DNA of 64,000 bases, from assembly GCA_036269135.1 (NCBI GenBank), contig DATASQ010000033.1, positions 62,001 through 126,000 on the forward strand, read 5' to 3'. Of the stretch, positions 45,401 to 53,428 are shown in pieces. Both the position numbers and the translations under genes were made by a program. This DNA is from Palsa-343 sp036269135 (GTDB lineage: Bacteria; Acidobacteriota; Terriglobia; Terriglobales; Acidobacteriaceae). The notes under the pieces were generated by a model. It was not told the origin of the DNA, did not search any database, and was given only the letters and a program-made list of their open reading frames with translations. Position 1 is the first letter of the stretch. Each line of letters starts with the position of its first letter.

Positions 45401-45544
45401 CACAAGCTCGGGGCCAACCTTGAAATCCGCAGTCAGCAGGGGAGCGGCACCGAGGTGATCCTGACGCTGGCCGCACGCTATGCCTATCAGCTGCGGCCAG
45501 GTCCTCTCAGCAAAGCGATGCGGGCACTGTTTGGAAGGAGATGA
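42452..45544 (+). CDS. Propeller-type sensor histidine kinase (Reg_prop, Y_Y_Y, HisKA_3)
   Basis: A 1030-residue membrane kinase with a TTG start at 42452 and AAGGAAAG upstream. After a signal peptide (ATACMLLVSVAPLRSQ), two seven-bladed propellers of 'two-component regulator propeller' repeats follow: SWNTRQGAPRGIKRIQQDPDGTLWLGTDAGL, and later ILSDRFGDIWVGTATGLDRF. Then come a Y_Y_Y domain (RYRARLEGLDSDWQDM ... NLRPGSYRFHVEASND, about 690-765) and one TM helix (FLVLCIFVAAGIVWFGL). The HisKA_3 box is RIARDLHDTLLQGVQGL with His815, and a HATPase ends in GLVGMRERA. It should sense an extracellular ligand and signal to a NarL-type regulator, most likely the one at 40046-40675. Confidence 0.93.
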   Translation: MLQHRFHALRRCVRSARAPGLATACMLLVSVAPLRSQTLPLSLAQLDHASWNTRQGAPRGIKRIQQDPDGTLWLGTDAGLYNFDGIHFSLFQPAASDRPLPGTVIRCLYVSDSGTLWAGFGLGGIAEIRHHKVIRVYGESERLPRAEVSQVLESPDHTILAIVRQQLFRLRSGVWTQFENSAALNSEDVRQAFYDRSGVLWVATLQSVWCLPPNQDTFQKTREKGGFVAHFAQAPDGGIWMFTFHPSPEPASIRRLQVGRFAHSPVSSISGKFSDMLVDSQQFFWLATLNGVTRNRLYPLPDSASSTSSARTAGRDSFTHVDGLTSDATFSILSDRFGDIWVGTATGLDRFRKPILVPHPSKQISVEQHIALTICPSGQIWVASEESRLTEINDRGFSQTGPPLSPQFAYCDPHNVVWISDLSGLRRYGDGQDKLIGPPPRIPPFALRQVVGAEGHLFVSISRNGLWQYTGVWSRIEVHGFPDITPIVMFESARHQLWAGFVDGRVGVIESNSSGQTFSLADTGLSGEVTALAGTSFGMMAARTNGLAILQHGTFQKLLFDAPADAVGVSGILQDTHNDLWLNSVNGIIRVAGSEIEKALAEPAHRIEAVRFHDAGITGPAPTIFGIPTAARGADGRFWFVNSNTVVSVDPEASRNSEQLPILQSPALTVDGNPMAANHAIAHGGHTIRIGYLGVYLPAPDDVRYRARLEGLDSDWQDMASRPEAVFTNLRPGSYRFHVEASNDGQTWTPDDDSLAFELLPSFYQTREFLVLCIFVAAGIVWFGLQFRVRQITRAIRARAEERADERVRIARDLHDTLLQGVQGLMLRFNVVAESLPRESKTRAMLDGALDSADQIIVEGRDRVAQLRADGGGIDSSRTVSEDLLALGLSLNPHHAVAFSVKTLGNVTAFHPNAFADIYDIAREALINAFRHSQATVIEIELSFDPKVFSLICRDNGRGIESRILAEGRKDNHWGLVGMRERAHKLGANLEIRSQQGSGTEVILTLAARYAYQLRPGPLSKAMRALFGRR

Positions 45545-45595
45545 CCGAGGTCTTCGCGAACCCTCTCCGTCACCGGCTGATCCGCTGCGGCCTTC

Positions 45596-46843
45596 CTACC
45601 GCATCCCTCCGTCTCGGTAATCGGGGGTCATCACATAGGCCGGTACGGCACGCTGCTCCTTGGTCACATGGAGACCCAACGAGCTAAGAGCGGCGTTTGG
45701 CGTTTTCCCCTGAAGCTGCACCTCGGCATCGTAACGGCCTTCGATGCCGCTCTCGTTCAACACAGGCTTATCGAGGTGGCTCTCCAGCGCGATTGCAATG
45801 TCGTCCAGGGAGGAGTTGACGATATGCAGCGTGTCGCCACTAACGAAAGCAAAGCTTGGGGTATGCGGGGCGGCCGTCGGCTGGAGCAGGTTCCTCGCGG
45901 AGGGACCCGCCGACAGGACGTAAGCTTCCTCGACTATGTCTCTCTCCCGAATATCCATTCTGAGCGCGTGGCACACAGCCGCTTTCAGCAGCGGAGCCGC
46001 CGCGTGTTCAGCAATTCCATCCAGCCAAAGCACCAGATCGTAGCGATCCTGCGGCAGCGGCTGCTCATGCGTGAATCGTCCGAAGGGAACCCCGTATGCG
46101 ATTCGCAGCAGCGTAGGGATGTCGAGGCCCCGATAAGCTACGTTCCCGCTTGAGTCGTGAACCATGCTTCCGGCCTGCCCAGGGTTTGAGCGGGCGATCG
46201 ACAACTCAAACACTCTCCTGCTCGCGTCTGGATTCAGGGTGTCAGCGCTGTCCGACGTCTCAACAGGAACTCGCGTCGGGAACGATTTGCGATCTGTCGC
46301 GGGAGTTGGAACGCTTGATGCCGCCGCGCCTTGAAGAACGGCTCCCTTTTTGACGCTCCTGCTGGCAAATTCCATTAAGACTTTTGCATTCAGTTGCTCC
46401 GGCGACGTAATCGCAGCGATCCTGCCGGCACCGTCAATCACGATGGTGGCGGGGCGTGCTTCTACCCCGAACCTCCTGAGAGTGGCCCCCTTTTCGTCAA
46501 GGCCGATCCAGCCCGAGATCTTCCTCCGCTTCAGAAAAGCCTGGACCACCTTCGGGTCTTCGTCATCGACTGAGATGAATATCACCCGGCCGGGATCGAC
46601 GGACGCTTGAAGTTCGTTCAGCCGTGGAATGGAAGCAATGCACGCAGCACACCACGTTGCCCAAAATTCCAGGACTACTGCCTTGCCGCGAAGCGAGGAG
46701 CCATCAACACGTACGTTCGGCGGGGCCTGCAGCAGTGCATCAAAGTGTAATGGCGGCGCGAGCGCGCCCGCTTTAGGTAGCGCCCACGCCGGCGCCGCCA
46801 GACAAAGAGCGATACCGCAAGCAATTCGGCGCCACGTCTTCAT
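45596..46843 (-). CDS. TlpA-like thioredoxin domain fused to TIGR03435-type C-terminus
   Basis: A 415-residue exported protein from ATG 46843 with AGGAT upstream. Signal peptide is RIACGIALCLAAPAWAL. The N-terminal half is a TlpA/AhpC-like thioredoxin fold with the redox pair WCAAC at Cys65 and Cys68, plus FISVDDEDPKVVQAFLKR and the cis-Pro region ARPATIVIDGAGRI. The C-terminal half (about 215-415) resembles the TIGR03435 domain abundant in Acidobacteria (VFELSIARSNPG, YRGLDIPTLLRIAYGV, LDKPVLNESGIEGRYD, ALSSLGLHVTKEQRAVPAYVM). It is probably a periplasmic disulfide-active protein of unknown client. The same reading frame continues upstream without a stop into the displaced C-terminus of the flavoprotein gene at 46897-47910. 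Confidence 0.85.
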   Translation of the reverse strand: MKTWRRIACGIALCLAAPAWALPKAGALAPPLHFDALLQAPPNVRVDGSSLRGKAVVLEFWATWCAACIASIPRLNELQASVDPGRVIFISVDDEDPKVVQAFLKRRKISGWIGLDEKGATLRRFGVEARPATIVIDGAGRIAAITSPEQLNAKVLMEFASRSVKKGAVLQGAAASSVPTPATDRKSFPTRVPVETSDSADTLNPDASRRVFELSIARSNPGQAGSMVHDSSGNVAYRGLDIPTLLRIAYGVPFGRFTHEQPLPQDRYDLVLWLDGIAEHAAAPLLKAAVCHALRMDIRERDIVEEAYVLSAGPSARNLLQPTAAPHTPSFAFVSGDTLHIVNSSLDDIAIALESHLDKPVLNESGIEGRYDAEVQLQGKTPNAALSSLGLHVTKEQRAVPAYVMTPDYRDGGMR

Positions 46844-46896
46844 ATCTTTACGATCCTGAGCGCCGAAAGGGGCCGTTGAGGTGCGATGGACTTCAA

Positions 46897-47910
46897 TCAT
46901 GACGGCAGCGCCCCCGCCCGCAGCGGAAGCAATTCGCTTGACAGATCCAGAGCGCACGTCGCCGATGGCGAAAACCCTACCAGGTTCGTCGCGAATTGCG
47001 ATCGGCCTGCGTCACCGGTCAAGACAAAGCCGCTCTCTTCGAGGTTTACTGTACCTGTCAACCAATCTGTGTTCGGGTCCGACCCAATCATGGAGAAGAT
47101 TGCGCCCACAGCATACGTTCGGGTGCGGAGCGTACGGCTGTACAGTATCGTTGCCGTGCTTAGCTGTCCGTCGTCAGCTATGTGAAACAGTTCAGCACCC
47201 ACATGTATCGTAACTCTGGGAGACGCGGAGAGGCGCCGCAGAAGATAGGCCGACATAGTCGCGTGCACAGAGGCAGAGCGTACGACGAGATGGACCTGAG
47301 AAGCGTGACTTAGCAGATGGAGCGCCGCCTGCCCCGCCGAATTTCCACCACCGACGATGATCACTTGCTTGTTGGCGCATTCCGCCGCCTCATGCGGAGT
47401 TGCGGTGTGGTGCACGTTCCGAAGCTCGCCGAGCTCCTGGCCCCTGACGTGCAATTTCCGATAGCGTGAGCTTGTTGCGATCACAACCGCCCTTAAGCCC
47501 AGCGACTTCCCATCCGCGAGCTGGAGAATCTTCAACTTCGCCGACAACTCAAGACGGTTGGCATAGCGGGAAATCTCGAAGCGTGCGCCAAATTTCTGTG
47601 CCTGAGCCTCAGCTCTCAAGGCCAGGTCCCGTCCGGTGATTCCTGTTGGAAAGCCCAGGTAGTTTTCGATATTGGAACTCGCTCCGGCTTGGCCCCCTGG
47701 AGTATTTCCTTCGATGACAACCGTTCGTAATCCCTCGGAAGCCGCGTACACTGCGGCGGCAAGCCCCGCCGGGCCAGCTCCTACGATTGCAACGTCAAAC
47801 ATGTCACCAGGTGTGACCACCTTGCCGATTCTGGACTCGGGTTGAGACCCCGTGGCATTGAGGAAATGCGTACTTGGGGACTGTGTTCGTTGTATATCAT
47901 CCGTAAGCAT
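46897..47910 (-). CDS. FAD/NAD(P)-binding thioredoxin-reductase-like protein, frameshifted near C-terminus
   Basis: 337 residues as read. FAD motif IVGAGPAGLAAAVYAASEG lies near residue 43, then GGQAGASSNIENYLGFP and NAD(P) motif IIVGGGNSAGQAALHL. The usual CxxC is absent at its expected place before the NAD motif (HTATPHEAAE), so it is not a classical thioredoxin reductase. The final 28 residues are out of frame. The expected VFAIGDVRSGSVKRIASAAGGGAAV, including the FAD-contacting GD pair, is present one base out of register from about 46965. The ribosome-binding site GGAGAGGAG precedes ATG 47910. It is homologous to the flavoprotein half of the gene at 49854-51593. Activity is doubtful unless the shift is a sequence error or is bypassed. 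Confidence 0.75.
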   Translation of the reverse strand: MLTDDIQRTQSPSTHFLNATGSQPESRIGKVVTPGDMFDVAIVGAGPAGLAAAVYAASEGLRTVVIEGNTPGGQAGASSNIENYLGFPTGITGRDLALRAEAQAQKFGARFEISRYANRLELSAKLKILQLADGKSLGLRAVVIATSSRYRKLHVRGQELGELRNVHHTATPHEAAECANKQVIIVGGGNSAGQAALHLLSHASQVHLVVRSASVHATMSAYLLRRLSASPRVTIHVGAELFHIADDGQLSTATILYSRTLRTRTYAVGAIFSMIGSDPNTDWLTGTVNLEESGFVLTGDAGRSQFATNLVGFSPSATCALDLSSELLPLRAGALPS

Positions 47911-48007
47911 GCGGGTCTCCTCTCCTGAAGCACGTCAACGCATCGCTGGAGATGAGCTGGATTGCCCGCACACTATGCGGACAATCCAGGCTCACGCAGT
48001 GCGCAAA

Positions 48008-48811
48008 TTATTGGCCCGAGTCATGGCCGCCCCCGATTGTAGCGGCTGCCTCAGCGATAAAATTGGCGACCTCCTTCGGCTTTGCAAGCATCGCGACATG
48101 GCTCGTCGGGAGCACCAGGATCTTTGCGCCCATCCGCTTGGCAGCAAATCTTTCATAGTCCGGGTTGATGGTGCGATCGTTGGCAGCGACCACATACCAG
48201 CTCGGCTTACTGTGCCAGGCAGCATTCATAATTGGTGCTCCAAAAACTGAAAGCGAGGTTGGTCCCTGCGTAACAACCAGAATGCGTTTCTCCTGCGGCG
48301 TGAGGTCCTGAGCAAAGTCGTCCATCACTCCCTTAGGCGTGAGCACGAGGAAGTTATTTTCGATGGGACGGATTTCGCCAGCTGCCGGCATCGCGGGGAA
48401 GTTTTTCGCCGTGGTCGCCAGCGTCTCACCGGTGTCAGGACCAAACGCAGCTACGTATACCAGTCCTGCGACTTTCGGATTGTTGCCCGCTTCGGTGATG
48501 ATGGCCCCACCATAAGAGTGGCCTACCAGAAGGACTGGGCCATCCTGGGCGTCGATGGCCCGATTGGTGGCGGCGACGTCGTCGGCAAAACTGGACAGCG
48601 GATTCTGAACGGCCGTGAGGTGTAGCCCTTTGGCCTGGAGAAGCGGGATGACTTTCGACCAGCTGGACCCGTCGGCCCACGCGCCATGGACGAGAACTAC
48701 GTTCCTGACCGGGCCGCTCGGGGCCTGGGCCATGCATTGTATGGACGGCAGGATGAAGGGTACAAACAGGAGAAACTTCAGAACAGCCTGGACAGATTTG
48801 CGGAGTCGCAT
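48008..48811 (-). CDS. Alpha/beta hydrolase, exported
   Basis: 267 residues from ATG 48811 with AAGGAAGG upstream; the open frame extends to 48985 without support. A signal peptide (LKFLLFVPFILPSIQCMAQ) precedes the core, which has VVLVHGAWADGSSWSKVIPLL, nucleophile elbow GHSYGG and C-terminal His in LPTSHVAMLAKPKEVANFI. The core closely resembles that of the cytoplasmic paralogue at 41041-41721, which has no signal peptide, so the pair probably handles related esters on two sides of the membrane. Substrate unknown. It lies about 95 bases upstream of the flavoprotein gene on the same strand and may be co-transcribed with it. Confidence 0.9.
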   Translation of the reverse strand: MRLRKSVQAVLKFLLFVPFILPSIQCMAQAPSGPVRNVVLVHGAWADGSSWSKVIPLLQAKGLHLTAVQNPLSSFADDVAATNRAIDAQDGPVLLVGHSYGGAIITEAGNNPKVAGLVYVAAFGPDTGETLATTAKNFPAMPAAGEIRPIENNFLVLTPKGVMDDFAQDLTPQEKRILVVTQGPTSLSVFGAPIMNAAWHSKPSWYVVAANDRTINPDYERFAAKRMGAKILVLPTSHVAMLAKPKEVANFIAEAAATIGGGHDSGQ

Positions 48812-49853
48812 GATTGCCTTCCTTTCGTCAGGTTTCCTCGTTGATGACACGCAGTAGAGCTGCTCGCTCCCCGCAGAACGTCGAGCAACCTCGTTGGCTG
48901 ATTTCGTCCGGTCCTTCGCGAATCCGGCAACTTTCGAGACCACTTCCGCTAACTTAGGCTGAGTATTCTTTCCTGCGTACCCCACATCGCCTCAGAATCA
49001 ACCGATCAATTCGTGTTGTGCGAAAGACGCACCTCTGTGTCGTCTCGGAGCGCGCAAATAGCTCGTGAGCGACGGATGTTTATTGGATCCGAATGGGATC
49101 AGCGTTGTTTGGCCGCATGTGGCTTTGGTCGATCATGGCCGAGGCGCCGCCACGGTATTCGGGACCACCGGAGTGAGGAGTTTAAAACGGGTGCATAAGA
49201 CCCGCAGGTGGTTTTTAAGACTACTTTGGCATCGTCCATTGATGACGTCGATGCAAAGTACTGGTTGTGCAAGAAAGGGAGAGTAGTTGTCGGCAAGCGG
49301 GTCAGGGTGGAGCGATCCACATGACCGCATAGTCGCCGTCTCGGACATGTGAAATCATCCGCCGAAAAGGGAGGTCAGGGCGAAAGATTGATCATTGAAC
49401 GTCGACGCGGTGACCGTCACCCCGAAGAAAGCGAGGTAAATGGGCAGCGGGTTTGTCACCCAGAGCCGCCGATTGAGCAGGTTGGGGCAGAGGCCTGCGG
49501 CGATCAGGGAAGGTCACGCTCGTCAATCGTCCGGTGCTCGGTTCGCACAGAGACATCCCTGCGCCTGGCGCTGCTCACGTGTCCGAAACGGCGTTTACGT
49601 CTATGTGAAATCAAGGCTCTCTGGCCGGTGCCTGCTTCAAATCGCATCAGTCGTCGCATGAGCCATGCCTGGCTGTTGATCAGGCGGTGATTTCCGCTTG
49701 TGCGGTATGCACTCTGAATCCAGGAACCGCGCGTCAACTCAGATCCCCTGGCATGCAGGCTTCGAGCCTGCTTGCTACTGTTACAGTAGCGTCGGTATCG
49801 TCATAGACACGTGACGATGTACCGGCTGGTTCGTATCCAGGGAGAAATCGAGA
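48812..49853. other. Kilobase spacer without recognisable gene
   Basis: About 1.04 kb. Several short frames of 60-113 codons occur on both strands, but they overlap each other, lack ribosome-binding sites and show no domain pattern. The sequence is less GC-rich in places than its surroundings. It may be decayed coding DNA plus the promoters of the two divergent flanking genes. No repeat or RNA gene was identified. Confidence 0.5.
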
Positions 49854-51593
49854 ATGGAAATCACGGGCGAGGAACCTGACGAAGAGCAAGTAGCGCAAGC
49901 GGTCGAGAGAAGTCCCAGTGAGGAAATCAACCCCGCTTTTCGGCGAGACCTCGCCTTTCCGAAACTCACTGAGGAGATGATTCAAAGGCTGATCCCCTAT
50001 GGGCGCGAGGAGGCTTTTCCTGCGGATGCCATCCTTTATACCTACGGTGACCGTCAGACGGATTTGTTCGTCGTCCTCGAAGGGGGAATCGATATCACGT
50101 TTCCGGTCGTTAGCGGTGGAACGATGATTTTCGCTCGCCATCGCAGGCTCGATTTCAGTGGCGAGTTCAATCTTCTCAACTCTCAGGGGGCTGTGGTCGA
50201 AGCGCGGACCATCAGCGAGAGTCGTCTTCTACCCATATCGCGCAAAGAACTTCAACGACTCATGCGCGCAGAAGGTGATATCGCAAACCTGATCGTGCAG
50301 GCGGCGATATGGCGGCGTATCGGCATCGTCGGTGAAGCGTCCGCTGGTGTGGTGCTTCGGGGACGGAAAGACGACGCGGAAATGATCAATCTGCAGCGCT
50401 TTTTCGTTCGGAATATTTATCCGCATCGCATTGTCGAATTGCCTGCTGAAGCACACCAAACGGCCGAAGACGAAGGGTCGCTGCCTTCGGTCACGCTTTC
50501 CGATGGACGCGTCCTGCCACGCCCCACGATTACTGAGCTTGCCGATGAACTAGGCATCACGGAGCTCCCGGACTCGGAATTGACCTACGATGTTGCCGTC
50601 GTCGGCGCGGGTCCAGCGGGTCTTGCAGCCGCAGTCTACGCGGCGTCGGAAGGTCTCAGCACCCTTGTGGTCGAGGGCATTGCTCCCGGAGGCCAGGCGG
50701 GTACGAGTTCCAAAATCGAGAATTACCTGGGCTTTCCGACCGGTGTCTCCGGTCAACAACTCGCGAGCCGAGCACAATTGCAGGCATTGAAGTTCGGGGT
50801 TCATTTCGCAATTTCGCGCGAAACGGTCACGGTCGATCAGACTAACGGCGTCCATCAACTCACGCTGGCAGGCGGCATCCCGGCATATGCCCGTTCGGTC
50901 GTCGTGGCGTCTGGCGCCCAATACCGCAAGCTTTCGGTCAGCAACTACAGACAATTTGAGAACCGCGGGCTTTACTACGCAGCGACCGCGATGGAGTCGT
51001 TGCTCTGTCGCGACGAAGAGGTCATTGTCGTTGGCGGCGGCAACTCTGCAGGTCAGGCGGCTGTGTTTCTATCAGGCATCGCCAAACAAGTTCATCACAT
51101 CGTTCGCGGCCAATCCCTCGCGAGTACTATGTCGCAATATCTGATCTCGCGGATCGAGAATTCTTCGCGCATTACGCTTTACATCGATTCGGTGATTGAA
51201 AAGCTCGAAGGCAGCTCTTCCCTCGAATCCGTCACCTGGGTAAACCGTAATACAGGTGACACTACGGTAAAAGCGATCCGGAGCGTCTTTGTGATGATCG
51301 GCGCCGAGCCAAATTCGGGTTGGCTCTTCGGCACCGTGAAGCTGGACAAAAAGGGGTTCATCCTCACTGGCGCCGAGCATGGCTTTGAGACCACCCCTTA
51401 CGCTACAAGTGTTCCCGGCATCTTCGCCGTAGGTGATGTGCGAGCGAACTCGGTCAAACGCATCGCGTCCGCGGTGGGTGAGGGATCCGTGGTGATTTCG
51501 GACGTCCATCGCTACCTCGCAGACCGCCGGAACAAGTTCGCGGCTCAGCCCGATTCTCCACTTGCCGCCTTACGGGCAGCGAGTGGCCAGTGA
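49854..51593 (+). CDS. Cyclic-nucleotide-binding-like domain fused to thioredoxin-reductase-like flavoprotein
   Basis: A 579-residue fusion. Residues about 35-150 are a Crp/cNMP-binding fold (IPYGREEAFPADAILYTYGDRQTDLFVVLEGGIDI ... SGEFNLLNSQGAVVEARTI). Residues about 240-570 are a pyridine-nucleotide flavoprotein: FAD motif VVGAGPAGLAAAVYAASEG, GGQAGTSSKIENYLGFPTGVSG, NAD(P) motif VIVVGGGNSAGQAAVF, and terminal FAVGDVRANSVKRIASAVGEGSVV. The thioredoxin-reductase CxxC is replaced (AATAMES), so electrons must go elsewhere. The linker between domains (about 175-235) has no known pattern. The enzyme may be a soluble oxidoreductase gated by a small ligand bound to the N-terminal domain. The FAD half is homologous to 46897-47910. 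Confidence 0.88.
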   Translation: MEITGEEPDEEQVAQAVERSPSEEINPAFRRDLAFPKLTEEMIQRLIPYGREEAFPADAILYTYGDRQTDLFVVLEGGIDITFPVVSGGTMIFARHRRLDFSGEFNLLNSQGAVVEARTISESRLLPISRKELQRLMRAEGDIANLIVQAAIWRRIGIVGEASAGVVLRGRKDDAEMINLQRFFVRNIYPHRIVELPAEAHQTAEDEGSLPSVTLSDGRVLPRPTITELADELGITELPDSELTYDVAVVGAGPAGLAAAVYAASEGLSTLVVEGIAPGGQAGTSSKIENYLGFPTGVSGQQLASRAQLQALKFGVHFAISRETVTVDQTNGVHQLTLAGGIPAYARSVVVASGAQYRKLSVSNYRQFENRGLYYAATAMESLLCRDEEVIVVGGGNSAGQAAVFLSGIAKQVHHIVRGQSLASTMSQYLISRIENSSRITLYIDSVIEKLEGSSSLESVTWVNRNTGDTTVKAIRSVFVMIGAEPNSGWLFGTVKLDKKGFILTGAEHGFETTPYATSVPGIFAVGDVRANSVKRIASAVGEGSVVISDVHRYLADRRNKFAAQPDSPLAALRAASGQ

Positions 51594-51696
51594 GAGAAAC
51601 ACCTGAAAGTCGAGTTCGCCACACGCACCGACAACGGCGCAGAGACGAACGCTCTGCATCTTTGTCATTGGCTCATCTGGGGGCGCTTTCTCTTTA

Positions 51697-52155
51697 CTAA
51701 CCCTTCATCGGTTGAATCAGCTCGAAGAGATTGCCCCACGGATCGGCGAAGAAGGCGACTCGAAGGCTGAGCTTCGGTACATCGTGAGCCTCGCTGACGA
51801 TCGTTACACCGCGATGCTGCAATGTGGTGACGGAGTCGTCGACACTGCTCACCCGGAAGGCCAGATGGTGCAGCCCCGCCAGCTTGAGGCTGGAACCGAG
51901 GTTCTGATACGCCGGTCGATTTTCTGCGCCTGGCCCAGCGATGAGCTCGATGCTGAAACCTGCACCGTCTGCCGGTGCGATCAAAAAACCGTATGTCTTT
52001 TCATTCAGGGACGCGCTCCTGATCAACCGAAAATCAAGCTTCTCGACATACCAGGCGGCCGCTGTTTCGAAGTCCGGCACTCGAATCGCAGCGTGCTCGA
52101 ATCTCCAGGACGTGAATGGGCTTGAGGTATCGGTAAGGGGAGACGTTGTGGTCAT
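51697..52155 (-). CDS. VOC (glyoxalase/dioxygenase) superfamily protein
   Basis: A 152-residue protein with the paired beta-alpha-beta-beta-beta units of the VOC fold: WRFEHAAIRVPDFETAAAWYVEKLDFRLI at the N-terminus and LAGLHHLAFRVSSVDDSVTTLQHRGV ... VAFFADPWGNLFELIQPM at the C-terminus. Metal-ligand positions are His in FEHAAI, His in LHHLAF and Glu in NLFELIQ. It may act on small electrophiles or aromatic ring products, but the family is too broad to assign a reaction. A weak AGGA lies upstream of ATG 52155. The next gene in the same direction is the broken hydrolase at 52198-53220, with only about 40 bases between. Confidence 0.85.
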   Translation of the reverse strand: MTTTSPLTDTSSPFTSWRFEHAAIRVPDFETAAAWYVEKLDFRLIRSASLNEKTYGFLIAPADGAGFSIELIAGPGAENRPAYQNLGSSLKLAGLHHLAFRVSSVDDSVTTLQHRGVTIVSEAHDVPKLSLRVAFFADPWGNLFELIQPMKG

Positions 52156-52197
52156 GGCTAATGTCCTATTCTGAGTTTGTCTTCGAGTCCGTGTTCT

Positions 52198-53220
52198 CTA
52201 CAGCTTTTTCGTTGTGAGCCATGACTCGATGGCGTGCGAAAGCTCGGTCCTGCACTCGAGTGGCAGCCAGTGTCCCGCCGGCAGACTGGCTATGGAAAGA
52301 TCCAGGCAGGCACTTCGCATTGGATTTTCGAGCTGCGTGCGAGTGATGTCACAGATGCTGTCGAACTCGCCATTGATAAACAGCACCGGCTGGCGCAGGC
52401 GGCCGCCGTCGGGTGCACTGTGTGCGTATGCGATGTTGGCGGCGTCGTTCAGGTACCAGGAGTTGCCCGGGCGGAAGCCGGTCAGGCGGAAGGCTTCGAC
52501 CAGAGCATTGAAATCAGCGGATGGCCAGAGCGTGGCATCCGGTGGGATCGGCGGTGCGCGATGGGCGGAGCCGAACCATCTGCCGTTGCGCGTGACCAAC
52601 GCGGACAGGTAGACCTTCCCCACGATCTCAGGATCTCCGCGACGATAGATCACCGAGAGAGTCGCCGGGATGTCCGCGTCGAAGTCGGCGACCGTCTGAT
52701 CGAAGTGGGAGAGGTAGAAGCGGTAGTAGTCCCACTGCCCGTCCGGATATTGATGGTCGGGTAGACCTCTCGATCGACCAGCGGCAGGAGACTGGGCAGC
52801 GCGAAGCCCTCGGGGAAATAAGGAACAGACGCGAGCACGACGCCGCGACAGCACTCCGGATGATGAGCGGCCAGGGCGCCGCAAACCGGGCTTCCCAGAT
52901 CGTGGCCCACCCAGATTGCCGGCCTCGCTCCAAGATGGTCGTGAAGCTCGATCATGTCCTCTACGATCTCGCGCAAGGCGTAGGCCGCGGAAGCGGCTGG
53001 CGCCGATGAATCGCCGTAGCCGTGCATGTCCGGCGCGATACATCGCCAGCCTTCCGATGCGAAGGCATCCATCTGCGCACGCCACATCCGTCCGATCTGG
53101 CCAACCGTGGAGGAAGATCATCCACGGCCCATCGGCCGGTCCTGCCTCCAGGTAGCTGGTTGTGTGGCGGGGCGAACTGAAGGTGCGCGCGGTTAGTTTC
53201 AGATCGTGTGAACTGATCAT
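52198..53220 (-). pseudogene. Epoxide-hydrolase-like alpha/beta hydrolase with two compensating frameshifts
   Basis: The outer frame gives the start (TTSYLEAGPADGPWMIFLHGW) and the end (GQWDYYRFYLSHFDQTVADFDADIPATL ... LSHAIESWLTTKKL). The middle, from about 53100 to 52750, is coded in another frame: GRMWRAQMDAFASEGWRCIAPDMHGYGDSS, then IWVGHDLGSPVCGALAAHHPE with the Asp nucleophile elbow GHDLG. Restoring both shifts would give an intact enzyme of about 340 residues that opens epoxides or cleaves related substrates. As it stands the central 115 residues are scrambled. The two shifts compensate, which fits either decay or two local sequence errors. Confidence 0.82.
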
Positions 53221-53227
53221 GGATTAG

Positions 53228-53428
53228 ACCTCCGCCGGGGAGCCCTATTTCTACTTGTCGGCTGCATTCATCGGCGCGAAGATCTACCAGCCTTCCTTCC
53301 TCATGATGGGCAAGGCGGACGGCTTGAAACAACTCTATCCGCTCAACGAAGACCAGCTCCGTGTGGGGCTGCCAGGTCTCGTCCGGAGTGTCGAACTCGA
53401 TGACGTAGGCCACTGGATTCAGCACGAA
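53228..53428 (+). pseudogene. Epoxide-hydrolase C-terminal fragment
   Basis: This plus-strand frame encodes the C-terminal end of a second epoxide hydrolase: AGEPYFYLSAAFIGAKIYQ, PSFLMMGKADGLKQLYP and then DDVGHWIQHE, which holds the catalytic His. Homologues normally continue with about 20 more residues (a 'PEEVN..L..FL' helix). Here the match ends at 53428, where a minus-strand SDR fragment begins. An in-frame stop at 53225 shows that the N-terminal part is gone. It overlaps no other supported gene. Confidence 0.72.

Noticed and set aside
46955..46975. Programmed ribosomal frameshifting at GGGTTTT in the flavoprotein gene
   Set aside because: The zero-frame codons (GGG TTT) do not fit the standard slippery heptamer phase, and no conserved stimulator was visible; mutation or sequence error is simpler.
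49349..49690. A 113-codon frame in the 1-kb spacer
   Set aside because: No ribosome-binding site, basic low-complexity composition, and no recognisable pattern.
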